From assembly GCA_020650975.1 (NCBI GenBank), contig JAIPMN010019384.1, positions 1 to 21,723 of the forward strand: a stretch of DNA of 21,723 nucleotides. The letters run 5' to 3'. The notes beneath the pieces were generated by a model, which did not search any database, had not been told where the DNA came from, and was given only the letters and a program-made list of their open reading frames with translations. Position numbers and translations under genes: made by a program. This document shows positions 8,510 to 18,905 of the stretch, in pieces (the first letter of the stretch is position 1; each line of letters starts with the position of its first letter). Source of the DNA: Apostichopus californicus. Taxonomy: Eukaryota > Echinodermata > Holothuroidea > Aspidochirotida > Stichopodidae.

Positions 8510-8605
8510 TGGTCGCCAACTTGCTAATTGCAACTAGAATTTAGGGGCTGGCAATTACGTAAAAAATGCGTTATACATTTTGGCGAGTAGCTCATTCTCG
8601 CTGCT
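8495..8605 (+). repeat. Short dispersed repeat, copy 1 (AGGCCTCAACAA ... GGCGAGTAG)
   Basis: AGGCCTCAACAA starts this segment and recurs at about 9663. TTGGCGAGTAG near 8579-8589 is the complement of CTACTCGCCAA near 9726. The internal sequence is poorly conserved; probably an old MITE or SINE. Confidence 0.35.
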
Positions 8606-8914
8606 TTGAATATAGAGGCTTACTGTACAATACTTGTGAGCAATCAAATGACACAACATACACAAACACAGAAGTATTGTCAATCCCACTGTAATTAGGC
8701 CATGTAAAACTTTCTGAGCTTTTAGGATTCATTGCACTTTATCAGCACTAAATATATGTATTTGCCTATTGTGTGACCGAGGACCAGCTACTTGCCAAAA
8801 TAATTTGTTATCCAACATATAGTAGACTGAAAGACAGTGAAAACTTCAGAGATTGAAAACCTTAGCTGAGAAATTCATTTTTATTTCATGTAAGCCTAAA
8901 TACTGAACATTGAA

Positions 8915-9345
8915 CAGATATTCTCCTTACATGGATTCTGAACTCAGAGATCTATGGATTTGACTAGGCCAGTACTTAACATCTAACAACAAGACAATAG
9001 TGTGTTGAGTTTTATGTCTTCGGGAAGGATTAAAATATGACTTGTAACAAACATTGCCCTCCAAACTTTTCATGGCAACCTAACAACGTTTAATTGATCA
9101 CAAGAACTTTTCATCAGCGACACTCAAAATTAGGTTTCACTATGCAAAGTAATAGGTGGCTGCCAAAGACCCTGGATGTTGCAGCATGAAAACCAAATAT
9201 CTAGGATCTAGGAAATGTTGAGGTTTGATTACACTTTGACTTGTGCTATTATGCTTTGGAAAGCTGGGGTTTCCTAGAGTGGTACATGCAGGTAATGTCG
9301 CAAAACAGAATCTAGAACCGCAAAACAAGCATGTTCAATTGGCCA
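8915..9345 (+). repeat. Diverged dispersed repeat, copy A
   Basis: Successive blocks match the segment at 12838-13190 in the same orientation and order: AACAG...TCTGAACTCAGAGAT with ACTAGGCCA, then a GTGGCTGCCAAAGACC block, and GG(T)ACATGCAGGTAA. Overall identity is about 70% with indels by eye. No coding sequence seen in either copy. Confidence 0.5.
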
Positions 9346-9659
9346 TGTGTATTCAACTGTACAATTTGAATTGCTCTCAAGATTTTAGTAGCCGACCGAG
9401 CTTGGTGGGCTAAGTACTTAATTAATGATTTATTAAGGTCAACTCCACTCTGTTGAGTAGCCTTTGCCAGTTGTATTTAAGCAGGGAAAGTCCCATACAT
9501 ACATGTAAGTAATCAATCACTCCTTTCCTTACGTGGTTTGTGCCGTATGACATGATACGTAACTACTTTCTCCAACTAATTGTTGACTTAAACGTTTCCA
9601 AAGTGGAGGCTACTATTTCTATTATGGGTTCAGCCGGCCCAGTTCAAGCTGAGGTACCA

Positions 9660-9765
9660 GAACCAGGCCTCAACAAATATTTTTTCTAAATATTTTTAAT
9701 ACTCCTCGTGACGGTGACTAAAATTCTACTCGCCAAGACGCAAAATACACTCGCCACTATGACTG
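9660..9765 (+). repeat. Short dispersed repeat, copy 2
   Basis: It shares AGGCCTCAACAA and, inverted, CTACTCGCCAA with the segment at 8495-8605. A second ACTCGCCA lies at about 9750. Confidence 0.35.
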
Positions 9766-11902
9766 ATGTTCAAGTATTCATACAGCATCAATACTTTCTG
9801 TAAACAAAGTTAGGCACTAAGGCAGATACATGGTGCTACATAATTGCCCATTGGAATATATTCGTTTGTGCAGTCTGAAATGTTACCTTATTCCACCAAA
9901 AGTAACTGATGAAGAAAGTAAAACATGTCGCAGAATCATAAATGAGCAGCTAGGCCTACTGTAGAGTCTCAAACAATTCCAAAGACCATCAGGAAAAATA
10001 CCTACGTACGTACGTTTGCCTTGCCATGGAAAATGTTTTAAATGACAGATAATCGTGTATTGTGGATATGATTTTCTGAATATGAACCCTACAGGGGTCG
10101 TGTGTCATTAACGTATCACGAAACTCAGAATTAAGTGGTTCTAACCTGTTAATTTTTGTTTTATTATTATAATAATTTAATGCTCTTATATAATAACTTC
10201 AGATCGGGATGTCCAAATTTGTTAGTCTACTTGGGCCGCTACTACTATACTCTGTACTGTGTATCAGTTGCATGCGCATAACCAAGACGTCATGATATCG
10301 ATGTGCAATAAAAAAAAATTACTTGGTTGAGAAATTAATATTATTTATGAAGGAATTTAAAACACATTTTGTTATGGAGCAAAGCCACTGTAAAGAGTTG
10401 CTAGTTTTTCTAAGAGGCAATTGGTAGAAGACTGATCCTAAATGTAAAGCAGCCAGTGCACAAAAAAATCAAGATTGCATTGTGTGAAAATCCCAACTTC
10501 TGTGATAACAGATCATGTTCATTCATTCATTCATGTTGGTTTGAATGATAGAACAACTATTTGTGTTATATGCAACTATTTCTTACTGCAATTGTGGGAA
10601 GTCATGTTTTGCTTATTTAAAGAGAAATGTCTGGTGGATCTGGTAGAGCAAAAATGCTGTTTGCAGGCATCAACTTTGGAATTACTGCAATGTTTTTGAC
10701 AACAAATTGGCAACAATGATATATATTACTGATACAATTTTCACTCGTGTTTTCAGTTGTATCTGAATAGATCGATATGATGACCTGACAAAAAAAGTTT
10801 GTTCTGGGACCACCTAAAATGCAGGCATTGTACACTCAATCATTCATGTATTCAATTTTTTTTCAGCTCAACAGCCTTAGTTAACAGCATTTCACCATTT
10901 TACTTCTATTATACATAAACTTTCAGCACAAATCGTCATATTCTAACAGCTAGTTATCATGTTGTGGAGTCGTGACTGCTGTCATGAACATTGTACATAG
11001 AAAAAGAAATTAAGAGAAGACTTAAGCTTTTAACTGTGTTTAAGCAACACACGAGACTGCTTCTTCCTTATTGGTTCTCAAGATGTCAACTTTATTGTCA
11101 TTGTCAGTAACTAGTATTGCATGCAATTTAGCAACAGCTGGAAAATATTTTTCATAATCATCTGAAATCAATGCCATTGGAAACTGTTGGCCTACATCAG
11201 AACATTAAATTTGACATATTTTACTACTTAAGTATACTACATCTATAAATTTAATTTCAATATCGCACATGAGTAAGCGCATTCCATACCCTTATAAGGT
11301 GAATTCTGAAAAAAAGGAAGTGTTCAATTCTTTGGTTTTAGTCTTTAGTAATACATAAAATAAAATAAATTGTTTCAGTTCCGTGCCAATTTTTGGTATT
11401 TTTTTAAGCTCAGTTCTTTCGCCACCTGTTCTTCAGTGCAATCCCCACAATCTCCTTGAATCATGTGAGGTTTTAAATATTGTGTTTAGCAATTCCAACA
11501 TATAAACCCATTTAAAGAGATTTATTTGTCTTCTACAGTGGGTAACTTTGTTAAATTAGAGTACCCATGGTGCAGTAATTCTTACCATGACTGTTTGTTT
11601 TGTTTACTGTGTGTTAAAGATAAAATGTATCCTTTCCATACATTAAATTATCATTTTGTACATGTTTTTTTTTCAAATTGAAAGATTACACAAAACTTGC
11701 TGAACGTTACTGAGTAGCTGAAGCATTTTGATTGTCTATGATTTGTACCTAGAACAACTTAAAAGTTGTCTGCTGCTACGGGCAAGAGTAAAAGTTAGTT
11801 TACTGATGATGCAGATGCTAGAAGTTGTCACCTCTGTAGGATACAACACCTTTGCAGGTTACAACTCCTATTAAATAAAATTGAAAACAAAATTTCACTA
11901 TA

Positions 11903-12053
11903 CTGAAGCAAAAGCATAAGACCCAGATGATCTTTGACATCAAATTCCTCAACACCCACCCAACTGACCACTGTAGGGGAAGCATCGTCAGTGGTATAGC
12001 TAGCTTCAAAAGACATGCAGACGACCTTTGCCACCCAATTTGACCCACTACTT
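11903..12053 (-). pseudogene. Minus-strand coding-like relic of unknown family
   Basis: On the minus strand the frame reads NWVAKVVCMSFEASYTTDD, then SPTVVSWVGVEEFDVKDHLGL, which looks protein-like (balanced acidic and hydrophobic residues) before it dissolves into low-complexity hydrophobics. There is no start, no clear splice site and no neighbouring exon. It may be one exon of a decayed gene or element. Confidence 0.25.
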
Positions 12054-12837
12054 CAAATAACACTGTAACCAACTCGGTCATCATCTTTCGTATTGCAAGT
12101 ATTGACATCTTAAACTCATACCATTATAACCAGAAAAATTTATTTCCGGTGATGTAATAATAAGGTGCCTGCAGGGGTTGAAGTACAACTACAACTCAAA
12201 ATGAGAGCTGACTAAGCTTCTAGTCTTGAGATGTCATGCTTATAAGATTTTAACAATTTCACCACTGCTGACCTCAAATGCTGTTTGACCTCCACAAAAA
12301 ACAAAAGTGCACATCTAAAATTATTGTACACCCAATTGTTATGTATGAGAGATGATTTCATCTCTGTTGCCTTAACTAACGTTTCAATTCAACTAACAGG
12401 CATTTGCAATGTGCTATCTGCATGACAATGCAATCCAAGGAAGTCAATCTAAGAACAAATTCAAATATAAACCTTTTTTTGAATTGTGGAAATTGCTACC
12501 GCTGAGCCAGGTTTCATTGGAAATATTTGGAAGATGCATATTTACAGCTGGTTTGGAGAGAAAGTCTTGTAGAATTTCTCTCAACTATCTATATCCTAGA
12601 CCTTTAGAAAACAAATTCACTGCATTAAGTGGATATAATGTGAGGTACCGCATTGGTTCTATTTAGCATGAACTATTTAGCGGAAATGGCAGGGCGTACA
12701 ATTGTTTCACATTACTAGATGAAATCCTGGAGGTCAGGGCAGGTGGGGGTGTAGTAAGTATCAGCTGGGAAATTGTATGGTTATCTTCATGGAAACTGAT
12801 AAACTGTTGGTCTAATTATGACAATATTCACATTTCA

Positions 12838-13190
12838 ACAGTATATTACTTGCATGTGTTCTCAACTCTGAGATATGTGGATATCACTAGGCCAACATTG
12901 CAAATTCATCTACATTATCAAACAGTACTCATTGCATTGCAGTTTGTTTGTAAAAACGGCCAACTTGTACTTCACAACATCACTTGACATTGGTAGGAAG
13001 CACAACTAGGTTACAGTACGCAAATAAACAGATGGCCATCAAAGACACCCCCTGGAGTGCAAAGTATGTGGCTGTATAAAAACCAAAAAATGGCATGATC
13101 AAAGGAAATGTGTAGAGTCTCGATTGGTTAGGACATGCAGGTAAAGTTGCAGTACAGCGTACAAAATGCCATTCTCAGTCAAACTACTTG
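12838..13190 (+). repeat. Diverged dispersed repeat, copy B
   Basis: Direct-orientation relative of 8915-9345: CAACTCTGAGATATGTGG with ACTAGGCCA, GATGGCCATCAAAGACACC and GGACATGCAGGTAAAGT in the same order. The termini were not defined. Confidence 0.5.
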
Positions 13191-13351
13191 GAAGCTTCAG
13201 AGTTGAACTTTTCCACAATATGTATGTGGAATCAGGTGAATTTTTTTTCTTCTAATTTTATGAAATGAAAACCACTAGTGTGTGTACCTGTGGTCATTGT
13301 TGGAAAACCTTGGAACATTGCGCCCAACTCCGTATGATCTTCCCTACAATT

Positions 13352-13412
13352 TGGAACATTTGAAACAATTGAAACAATTGGAGATGAAACATTTGAAACA
13401 GTTGGAAATGAG
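13352..13412 (+). repeat. Short tandem repeat of GAAACAATTG-type units
   Basis: GAAACAATTG occurs twice head to tail, followed by diverged versions (GATGAAACATTTGAAACAGTTGG), giving a higher-order unit of about 24 bp. Confidence 0.7.
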
Positions 13413-14214
13413 ACGTACGGAAAACAGACTACAGGGAACGATACGAAGTTAATATTTTATTTAATGTGATTATGTTTGGCAATTTGTGATTTTGAAAGTA
13501 ATTAACGAGTATTAAATGTGGAAATAACTTTAATGTGTGATTTTTCGAACAATCAAACAACTTCGCGGAACCAGGACTAGGTATACGTGACTGGCTTACG
13601 TTAAATAGTATACATCAACGCAACTTTCAACCATTATCGGAAACGAAACACGGAAGCTCGAAATTTACCGCCGTTTTCCACGAAAATTCTTCGGTACCGA
13701 TTGATTGGGGTTTGAAAATCTTTCATTGTCTCCGAGAATGCAAATGTTTCCTCTGTTACGAAAGAACGTTATTCATTCCAGTGGACCTGTACGTTACGAG
13801 ACTTTACCAGGAGGTAATATGCTACTAGTATGAATGTCATACAGCCTAGGTCATAATATTCCCTTTTCGTAACTTAGGGCATATGCCTACAGTTTTATTA
13901 TATTTTTTGATGGTTTGCGGGCAGTAAAAATGATTACAGTGATACCATATACTTCATTATTCTTCCTTCCTCATCATTCCCGTGACTCATTTCGTGCCAC
14001 CTATTCTCAGAGAGTTTATCTGCTCATCCTCGGAAATAAACAATGCTGAGAAGAAAAGTAAACTTCCTGTAGGCTGAAGCAAGTCTAAATAATACTTTAT
14101 TGTGTTGTGAATAGGTCAGTAAGCTGACCAACACAGGAAGTCAAAAGTATACAATTGAAGATTCTTGACTTGTGAAAATTTGAAGGCAGCTCCAGCATAT
14201 AGTTGAAAAGAAAA
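13413..14214 (+). other. Upstream region of the second gene
   Basis: No coding frame. The segment 13560-13800 has more CpG and G+C than its surroundings, which would suit a promoter or 5' untranslated exon of the gene that follows, but no core promoter motif or splice donor stands out. Confidence 0.3.
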
Positions 14215-14444
14215 ATGCCGAAAGAAGGCCTCACCCTCACGGCCTCACGGCATCCCAATGGCATGATAGACTGAAGCAGTATGCAGCAGGAACATTTAAG
14301 TTTGGCAGAGGACAGCGACCAGGGAAGGGTTCTCCTTGGGAGAGGAGACTGTCAAAGATAGATTCCTGCCCTGTAAAGCCTGGTGCAACAGCCAGCAAAG
14401 ACCTGTTTGGGCGAGTACTTGAATGCGTTTGCAGCTATCATACG
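14215..14444 (+). CDS. Exon 1: basic N-terminal segment
   Basis: ATG 14215 (AAAAATGCC, purine at -3) gives MPKEG and soon stops, while the coding character lies one frame away: HPHGLTASQWHDRLKQYAAG, then FKFGRGQRPGKGSPWERR and LFGRVLECVCSYHT. Restoring one base near 14229 would connect them; the CCTCACCCTCACGGCCTCACGGC neighbourhood is a small repeat prone to slippage. The donor ACG|GTAAGA at 14445 leaves phase 0. Confidence 0.6.
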
Positions 14445-15306
14445 GTAAGATTTATTCAGTTATTTTATCAACAACAGTGGAAATGAAAGTATCCTTCTCA
14501 ATTCAACAAATTTGATTTCAGGCTTGGGTATATAATCTGCTGTTAAGGCTCAAGCTGTAAAAGTAGCACAGCTATATCAATTACAAACCAATGAAAAGCG
14601 CAGCACGTACTGCCCATGCATGAGCCACATGCATGTACACCCGCATGGGCAACATGTTTATTGCTGTCACTATAGGCCTACCACTACCAGCTGTGCAAAA
14701 CTAAACTATTTATCATGCTTCACAGTTATTACTTTATCCTTTATCTATACAGTTAATTCAGTGGTCTTGAAGAACTTAATCTGGTGCATCCATGGCCTGC
14801 CTTAGTCTTAACTTGAATTAAATGCTGTGTACAATTACTTATGTCATAGAGCATATATGTAAAAGGCTGAATTAGTTGCTGGTTAAATGCAAGACCTTCA
14901 TCCCTTATAACTTTAAATCAAAACCAGTTAAAGGTAGTTGGTATTAGTTGGCCCCAAATTATAGCATGCTATAATTTGTTAGAATTTTCAAAAAGTACTT
15001 TCCTGGAGGTCTTAATTTACTTTCCAATTGTTCTCAGACATTCTAAATGAATTACACACCAATCATGACTGGATGTTTCAGTGAGGTAAATTTCCTCCAG
15101 AGTGTTAAGAAAAACTGTTTAAAAATCTTGACCAAAGGTGACCATATTTGAATATCTAGCTCATATTTGGGTCCAATATGGCATACCTTTAAAGTGACTT
15201 GAGTACATTGCAGATATGCACTTCAGTTGAGTTGAGTTCTGAAATATACTGTTGAAATTTTTACTAATTAATCTAAATATTTCTTTCTGTTTTGCATCTG
15301 TTATAG
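14445..15306 (+). other. Intron 1, containing a MITE
   Basis: 862 bp from GTAAGA to CTGTTATAG. It holds a 257-bp TTAA-flanked MITE (14932-15188) and no coding sequence. Confidence 0.6.
14932..15188 (+). mobile_element. MITE with TTAA target duplication, copy 1
   Basis: The element starts AGGTAGTTGGTATT and ends ATGGCATACCT. TTAA flanks both ends (14928-14931 and 15189-15192). The inner TIR part shares GGCCCCAAAT-type sequence. Near the left end is a perfect 24-bp palindrome (14955-14978) centred on GCATGC. A second copy lies inverted at 18960-19208 with about 80% identity. The TTAA duplication is used by piggyBac and Kolobok elements; the AGG start fits Kolobok better. Confidence 0.85.
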
Positions 15307-15417
15307 GCAAGAAGTTCCAAAAAAGGACAAGATGCCCCATCGACATCCACGTCCTACAGATTGGTACCCAGTGAAGGCCAATTCAAGAAAAGAAGTTCTA
15401 CTGCTTCTGAGAATGAG
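15307..15417 (+). CDS. Exon 2: Ser/Lys-rich linker
   Basis: 37 codons, phase 0 at both ends, reading ARSSKKGQDAPSTSTSYRLV then FKKRSSTASENE. Low-complexity, probably disordered. Acceptor TTATAG, donor GAG|GTAACT. Confidence 0.6.
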
Positions 15418-16046
15418 GTAACTCTCTTGGTTTTTAGTTGGAATGATCTGTAGATATATCATAAGTAGAGTTTCAGTAATCATACATTGAGCCTAGCTAT
15501 GTGGTCAATTAAAGTGCCTCTAATTGGTTCTACAATTAAACTTAATGTACTGCATGATCAGCAATATATTTCCAACTGCATGTTTGGGGGGGGGGGGAGG
15601 GTGAGGGAAGCAACTTGAGCCATATCCCCTCGCAATCCTCCTCCACCCCTATAGCTCCCTCTCCAGGTCACACAAAACTATATGAACAAAAACCCTCCAA
15701 CAAGTTAGCAATTTTCCTGATTATGCAATTTGTCATGCAATTTGTGCCTTGAAGTTTGGTTAATGGACATAATCTCAAAAGCACTGCTTGTGCAAACTAA
15801 TTTGATGAGTGATAAAAGTACTGGCCAAGCAAATGTCAGAAAAAGAAATGTAAGTATTTTATTTGGTGTACAATATGCAACTGGTAAATTTAACATGACA
15901 AAAGATCTCTAACTGATTATTTATCTGCTGCAGCTATCAGTATACTATCTCGGTACTTCCTATTTTCTTATTTAGGCAGCTAGCTGGCATTGTGACATAT
16001 ACTAATGTATTCTAATTTTATTATTTGTGTTGTCTGCTTTATTTAG
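15418..16046 (+). other. Intron 2 with a G-run
   Basis: 629 bp. It has G12 at 15586-15597, followed by a C-rich stretch (15626-15666) that could pair with it. A frame at 15730-15848 ending in a GTAAGT donor was considered as an exon but has no in-phase acceptor. Confidence 0.5.
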
Positions 16047-16148
16047 CCAGCTTGTCGTCCACCAACAACAGCCACAATAGCTTCCTCATCCACTGTTGAA
16101 ACCACCCCAACAACTACAACCAGCACTGCGAGAGAGGATCAATCCAAG
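16047..16148 (+). CDS. Exon 3: Thr/Ser/Pro-rich linker
   Basis: 34 codons, phase 0 at both ends: PACRPPTTATIASSSTVE then TTPTTTTSTAREDQSK. Mucin-like composition, most likely a flexible linker between the N-terminal basic segment and the zinc-ribbon region. Acceptor TTTATTTAG, donor AAG|GTTAGT. Confidence 0.6.
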
Positions 16149-17260
16149 GTTAGTACTCAAAGAGGATTGAAGAGTAACAAAACCAAAATAAAGAGATAGA
16201 TTTTATGGAACATTCTTTCAGCCACTGCCATATACTTTGTAATGCAAGTTTGAGACTGCATAATGCAAGAAAACGTCATAAATAAAGACAACAATTCTTG
16301 CTTTTGCCTTTTTTTTAATTGAATGTCAGTCACTGCAAAGGTTTTCCCATATATTCTTAATGTTGATGGCAGTTGTTGTTGATAGTCTCAAGTTATCTCT
16401 CTATATATTTGAATAATGTCCAAATAATGACAGAAGAATTTGTACTTATAGTAGTGCTGGAAACAAATCTGTTTATAGAGGAATGCAGCTAATTAGTATA
16501 CCCAACTGCTCTGTTCATAGTACTGTACATATAGGCTGTAGGTACAACAAGACAATATGATATATTAGATAAGATATAGATGAGATGAGATAAGATAAGA
16601 CAGTCGATCAGCACTAGAGGGGTTATAAGGTCCTAAATTAATAACCCCTGGGCTGGCCTTTAGATGGACTTAATATCAGGGGATTACTTTGACTGTGAGC
16701 CTCAACAGATGGATTACATTTGTACTTCAGAGGAACAAAGTTAACTTAAAGCAGTGTAGTAGCTACATAACATTACAACTATGATGATAACCATGGCTGA
16801 AGCAAAACTTACGTATTGTCAGCCAGGCAATGGCTAAGATTTTCTGGTTGTCAATGTTAACTAATGGCTTGTAAAGCACAGTCTGGCTAGGGGGAGGGGA
16901 AGTGAAGGGGGCAGTAAATAGCAAGCCCCTAACGCGATATGTTTTTCAGGTGAGATGTTGTCTGAATCCATTTTATTTTTTATTGGTTTACATATAACAG
17001 CATCTTTACCACAGGCTTTTCTGTTAGATTTTTTGCAGCCATGCTTTCATTACATGCAGAAGTAGTATCACTTGATTTAAGTGATTAAATTAATGTTGCT
17101 TACTAGTAAAATAATTCTTACAGAGATCTAGTATTTAGCTGTTATTGTTTATTACAACTAGCTAGGGCCTATACATGCTATGCATGGACGTTTCCCGCGG
17201 CATCGATCACATTCACCAATTAATGCAATATGTATCCCTTTTTTTCATTATTGTCTTTAG
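16149..17260 (+). other. Intron 3
   Basis: 1,112 bp from GTTAGT to ATTGTCTTTAG. It contains a GATA/GATG-type simple repeat at about 16558-16602 and G-rich patches near 16888-16912. No exon or mobile element was recognised. Confidence 0.55.
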
Positions 17261-17997
17261 AGTAATTTTCTCCACCGTGTCCCAGTTGGCTGGGCAGCCA
17301 ACATGAGTGAGGGAGACAGGCTCTTTTATGGAAGAACTCTTTTCGTATCAAAGGGAAGACTGAAGGATAGCCTGGAAAACCAGTTGTTTCACAGTACTTC
17401 TCCAAGAGGCTGTTCTTATGGATGCCAAGACGAATGTACCGGGTTGACTTCCTCTGTCCCACTTGCAACATCTCCTTGAGGTTGAAGGGCATTTATAATT
17501 GAGTTCGACTAGTTCTTGATGTTAGTGATTTCTACTACCTGGCAGCAGAGTACATGGATTGTAAACAGTGCCGTGGTACATTCATCTCGTACGATGATAG
17601 GATGATGAACCAACTGACGGACGCCATGCGGGTATCTTTTCCAGCACTGTTGACCAGGAAGTATGCGTGTGATCGATCTGTACTGAGCCTGCTAAGAGCA
17701 CGTACTTTGGGGAACAGCTCAACTGCTATGCAACACAACATCTTGGAGCGTCATAGCGAACAATGGCTCGGGAAGCAACTGCAGTATCTTTCTGCTTGCA
17801 AACATCACCAGAATGCCATGAGGGCTCTGAACATGCCAACTCAACAGTATGCAGAAACTGAAACATTCAAGGCCTTCCCTACAGCAAGATGGTTTCTTGC
17901 ATGCTACGTGCGTGACGTTTGGGGGAGAATAGATATGTTAAAGGCAGCAATGACATCTGTCTATGGTACAATACTGAAGATTGACTCCACCAAAAAG
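17261..17997 (+). CDS. Exon 4: DUF6729-like zinc-ribbon region and first putative catalytic Asp
   Basis: The first frame gives FLHRVPVGWAANMSEGDRLF and LFVSKGRLKDS. The frame shifts near 17371 to SQYFSKRLFLWMPRRMYRVD and FLCPTCNISL (Cys codons 17455 and 17464), then TGA at 17500-17502 interrupts KGIYN-x-VR. The same frame continues with FYYLAAEYMDCKQCRGTF (Cys 17560 and 17569), ACDRSVLSLLRARTLGNSST, EQWLGKQLQYLS and ends YGTILKIDSTKK. The paired CxxC knuckles are a zinc ribbon; the Asp of DSTKK (17983-17985) is my candidate first catalytic acid. Relatives, as I recall them, have arginine where TGA stands, so a CGA to TGA change is likely. Donor AAG|GTAATT, phase 0. Confidence 0.8.
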
Positions 17998-18388
17998 GTA
18001 ATTATTACTTTCTTTTAATAGTTTTATTTTGTTTTGTATTTTTCTTCTTAATACTGTTTTATTCAATAGTTAATTTTCTTTCATTTCTATACTTGCATGG
18101 TTCCCTGATTAGATTGGAGTTGAGGGAGGGGGTGGGGGGAGTTATTCAAAAGGGAACGCATTCTTCTTGCACTCCCTCCACCCCCCCCCCCAAATCTCAA
18201 CAATTACGTATGAACTTGGATGGGGTCAAACGGTGAAGGAAACCTATCAACAAGATAAAAAAAAATGTACTGCCAAACTCACTAAGACCCCCTGCTCTCC
18301 TCACCTACCCCCCACTTTACTAGGCTACCCCTCAGTACCTTCAGAGTTTTCATGTTTTAATTAATGTACTGTAATGTTTCTGTTGCAG
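17998..18388 (+). other. Intron 4 with G-rich/C-rich hairpin
   Basis: 391 bp from GTAATT to TGTTGCAG. The hairpin at 18119-18200 is described separately. Confidence 0.65.
18119..18200 (+). other. G-tract/C-tract hairpin, possible G-quadruplex
   Basis: GTTGAGGGAGGGGGTGGGGG (18119 onward) is nearly complementary to ACTCCCTCCACCCCCC...CTCAAC (18171-18200), with a loop of about 28 bp. The left arm has three or more G-runs and could alternatively form a quadruplex. Confidence 0.6.
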
Positions 18389-18622
18389 GTTTGCAAAAAA
18401 CTTCAAGGATTGGCTGCTGGTAGTGCCCAGTGATGTACTAACGTTGGCAATGAAAGGGGTGAGATTCTGCAGTCTGTACTAACTACGTCTGAGTCTATTT
18501 CTTCTTGCCAAGATCTTGCCAATGGTCTGATGAAGAGGTTTGAGACTGCAGAGCAGGCCCCTTCTACAGTACTGTATACTGACCGAGACTGCTGCAAAGT
18601 TGGTGGTGATTCAAAGTTTAAG
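18389..18622 (+). CDS. Exon 5: DRDCC region, second putative catalytic Asp, with nonsense codon
   Basis: 78 codons, phase 0. VCKKLQGLAAGSAQ is followed by TGA at 18431-18433, then CTNVGNERGEILQSVLT, LANGLMKRFETAEQAP and VLYTDRDCCKVGG. No frame change, so a single substitution (for instance TGG to TGA, since tryptophan stands there in relatives as I recall them) explains the stop. Asp codons 18581 and 18587 are candidates for the second catalytic acid. Donor AAG|GTGAGA. Confidence 0.8.
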
Positions 18623-18734
18623 GTGAGATAGAAGTTTAAGTATAACAGAGGTAAACATGCACAGTGTCGCATGCTTTGCTGCAACAAACCCCTCCTAATA
18701 TTCTTGCATTCTAATTATCTGTTTTCTTTTACAG

Positions 18735-18905
18735 ATTCTTTTCTCTAAATGGGAAGACTTAGAGGTGAGGCTGGATATTTTTCACTTTATGCGGAGGCTG
18801 GCTCTCGGATGTACTACCGAGTCCCACCCATTGTATGGGGTTTTCATGTCACGGCTATCCAGTGTCATCTTTGAGTGGGACAACGATGACCTAAAGAAGC
18901 TTCAG
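18735..18905 (+). CDS. Exon 6: RLDIFHFMRR region
   Basis: 57 codons, intact and phase 0: ILFSKWEDLEVRLDIFHFMRR, then GCTTESHPLY, FMSRLSSVIFEWDNDDLKKL. In DDE elements the strand after the second Asp often carries such a D.xH.. helix start; the family role is unknown. Acceptor TTTCTTTTACAG, donor CAG|GTGAGC. Confidence 0.8.

Larger units (their letters stand above)
8510..13350 (+). other. Gene-poor region with dispersed repeats
   Basis: About 4.8 kb of AT-rich sequence with no convincing gene. It includes two repeat pairs (described separately), (ATTC)n at 10516-10533, an ACGT run at 10003-10015, an AATAAA followed by an A-run near 10305, and one minus-strand coding-like relic. The open frames at 10475-10699 and 12409-12666 have no recognisable family or splice support. 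Confidence 0.6.

Noticed and set aside
5347..10533. CRISPR-like or other spaced repeat arrays.
   Set aside because: Only simple sequence repeats such as (CAA)n and (ATTC)n and two-copy tandems occur; there are no regularly spaced repeats with unique spacers.
10475..10699. 74-codon open frame on the plus strand.
   Set aside because: Composition looks random, no splice or homology support, and it includes a simple ATTC repeat.
12409..12666. 85-codon open frame on the plus strand.
   Set aside because: No recognisable motif or neighbouring exon; compatible with chance in this sequence.
15730..15848. Candidate extra exon of the second gene (ending KRN|GTAAGT).
   Set aside because: The donor is good, but no acceptor AG gives the phase 0 required by the neighbouring exons, and exons 2 and 3 already join in phase without it.
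17500..18433. Selenocysteine or stop-codon recoding at the two TGA codons.
   Set aside because: The remembered relatives have Arg and Trp at these places, and the same gene has frameshifts and a duplication, so simple decay explains them better.
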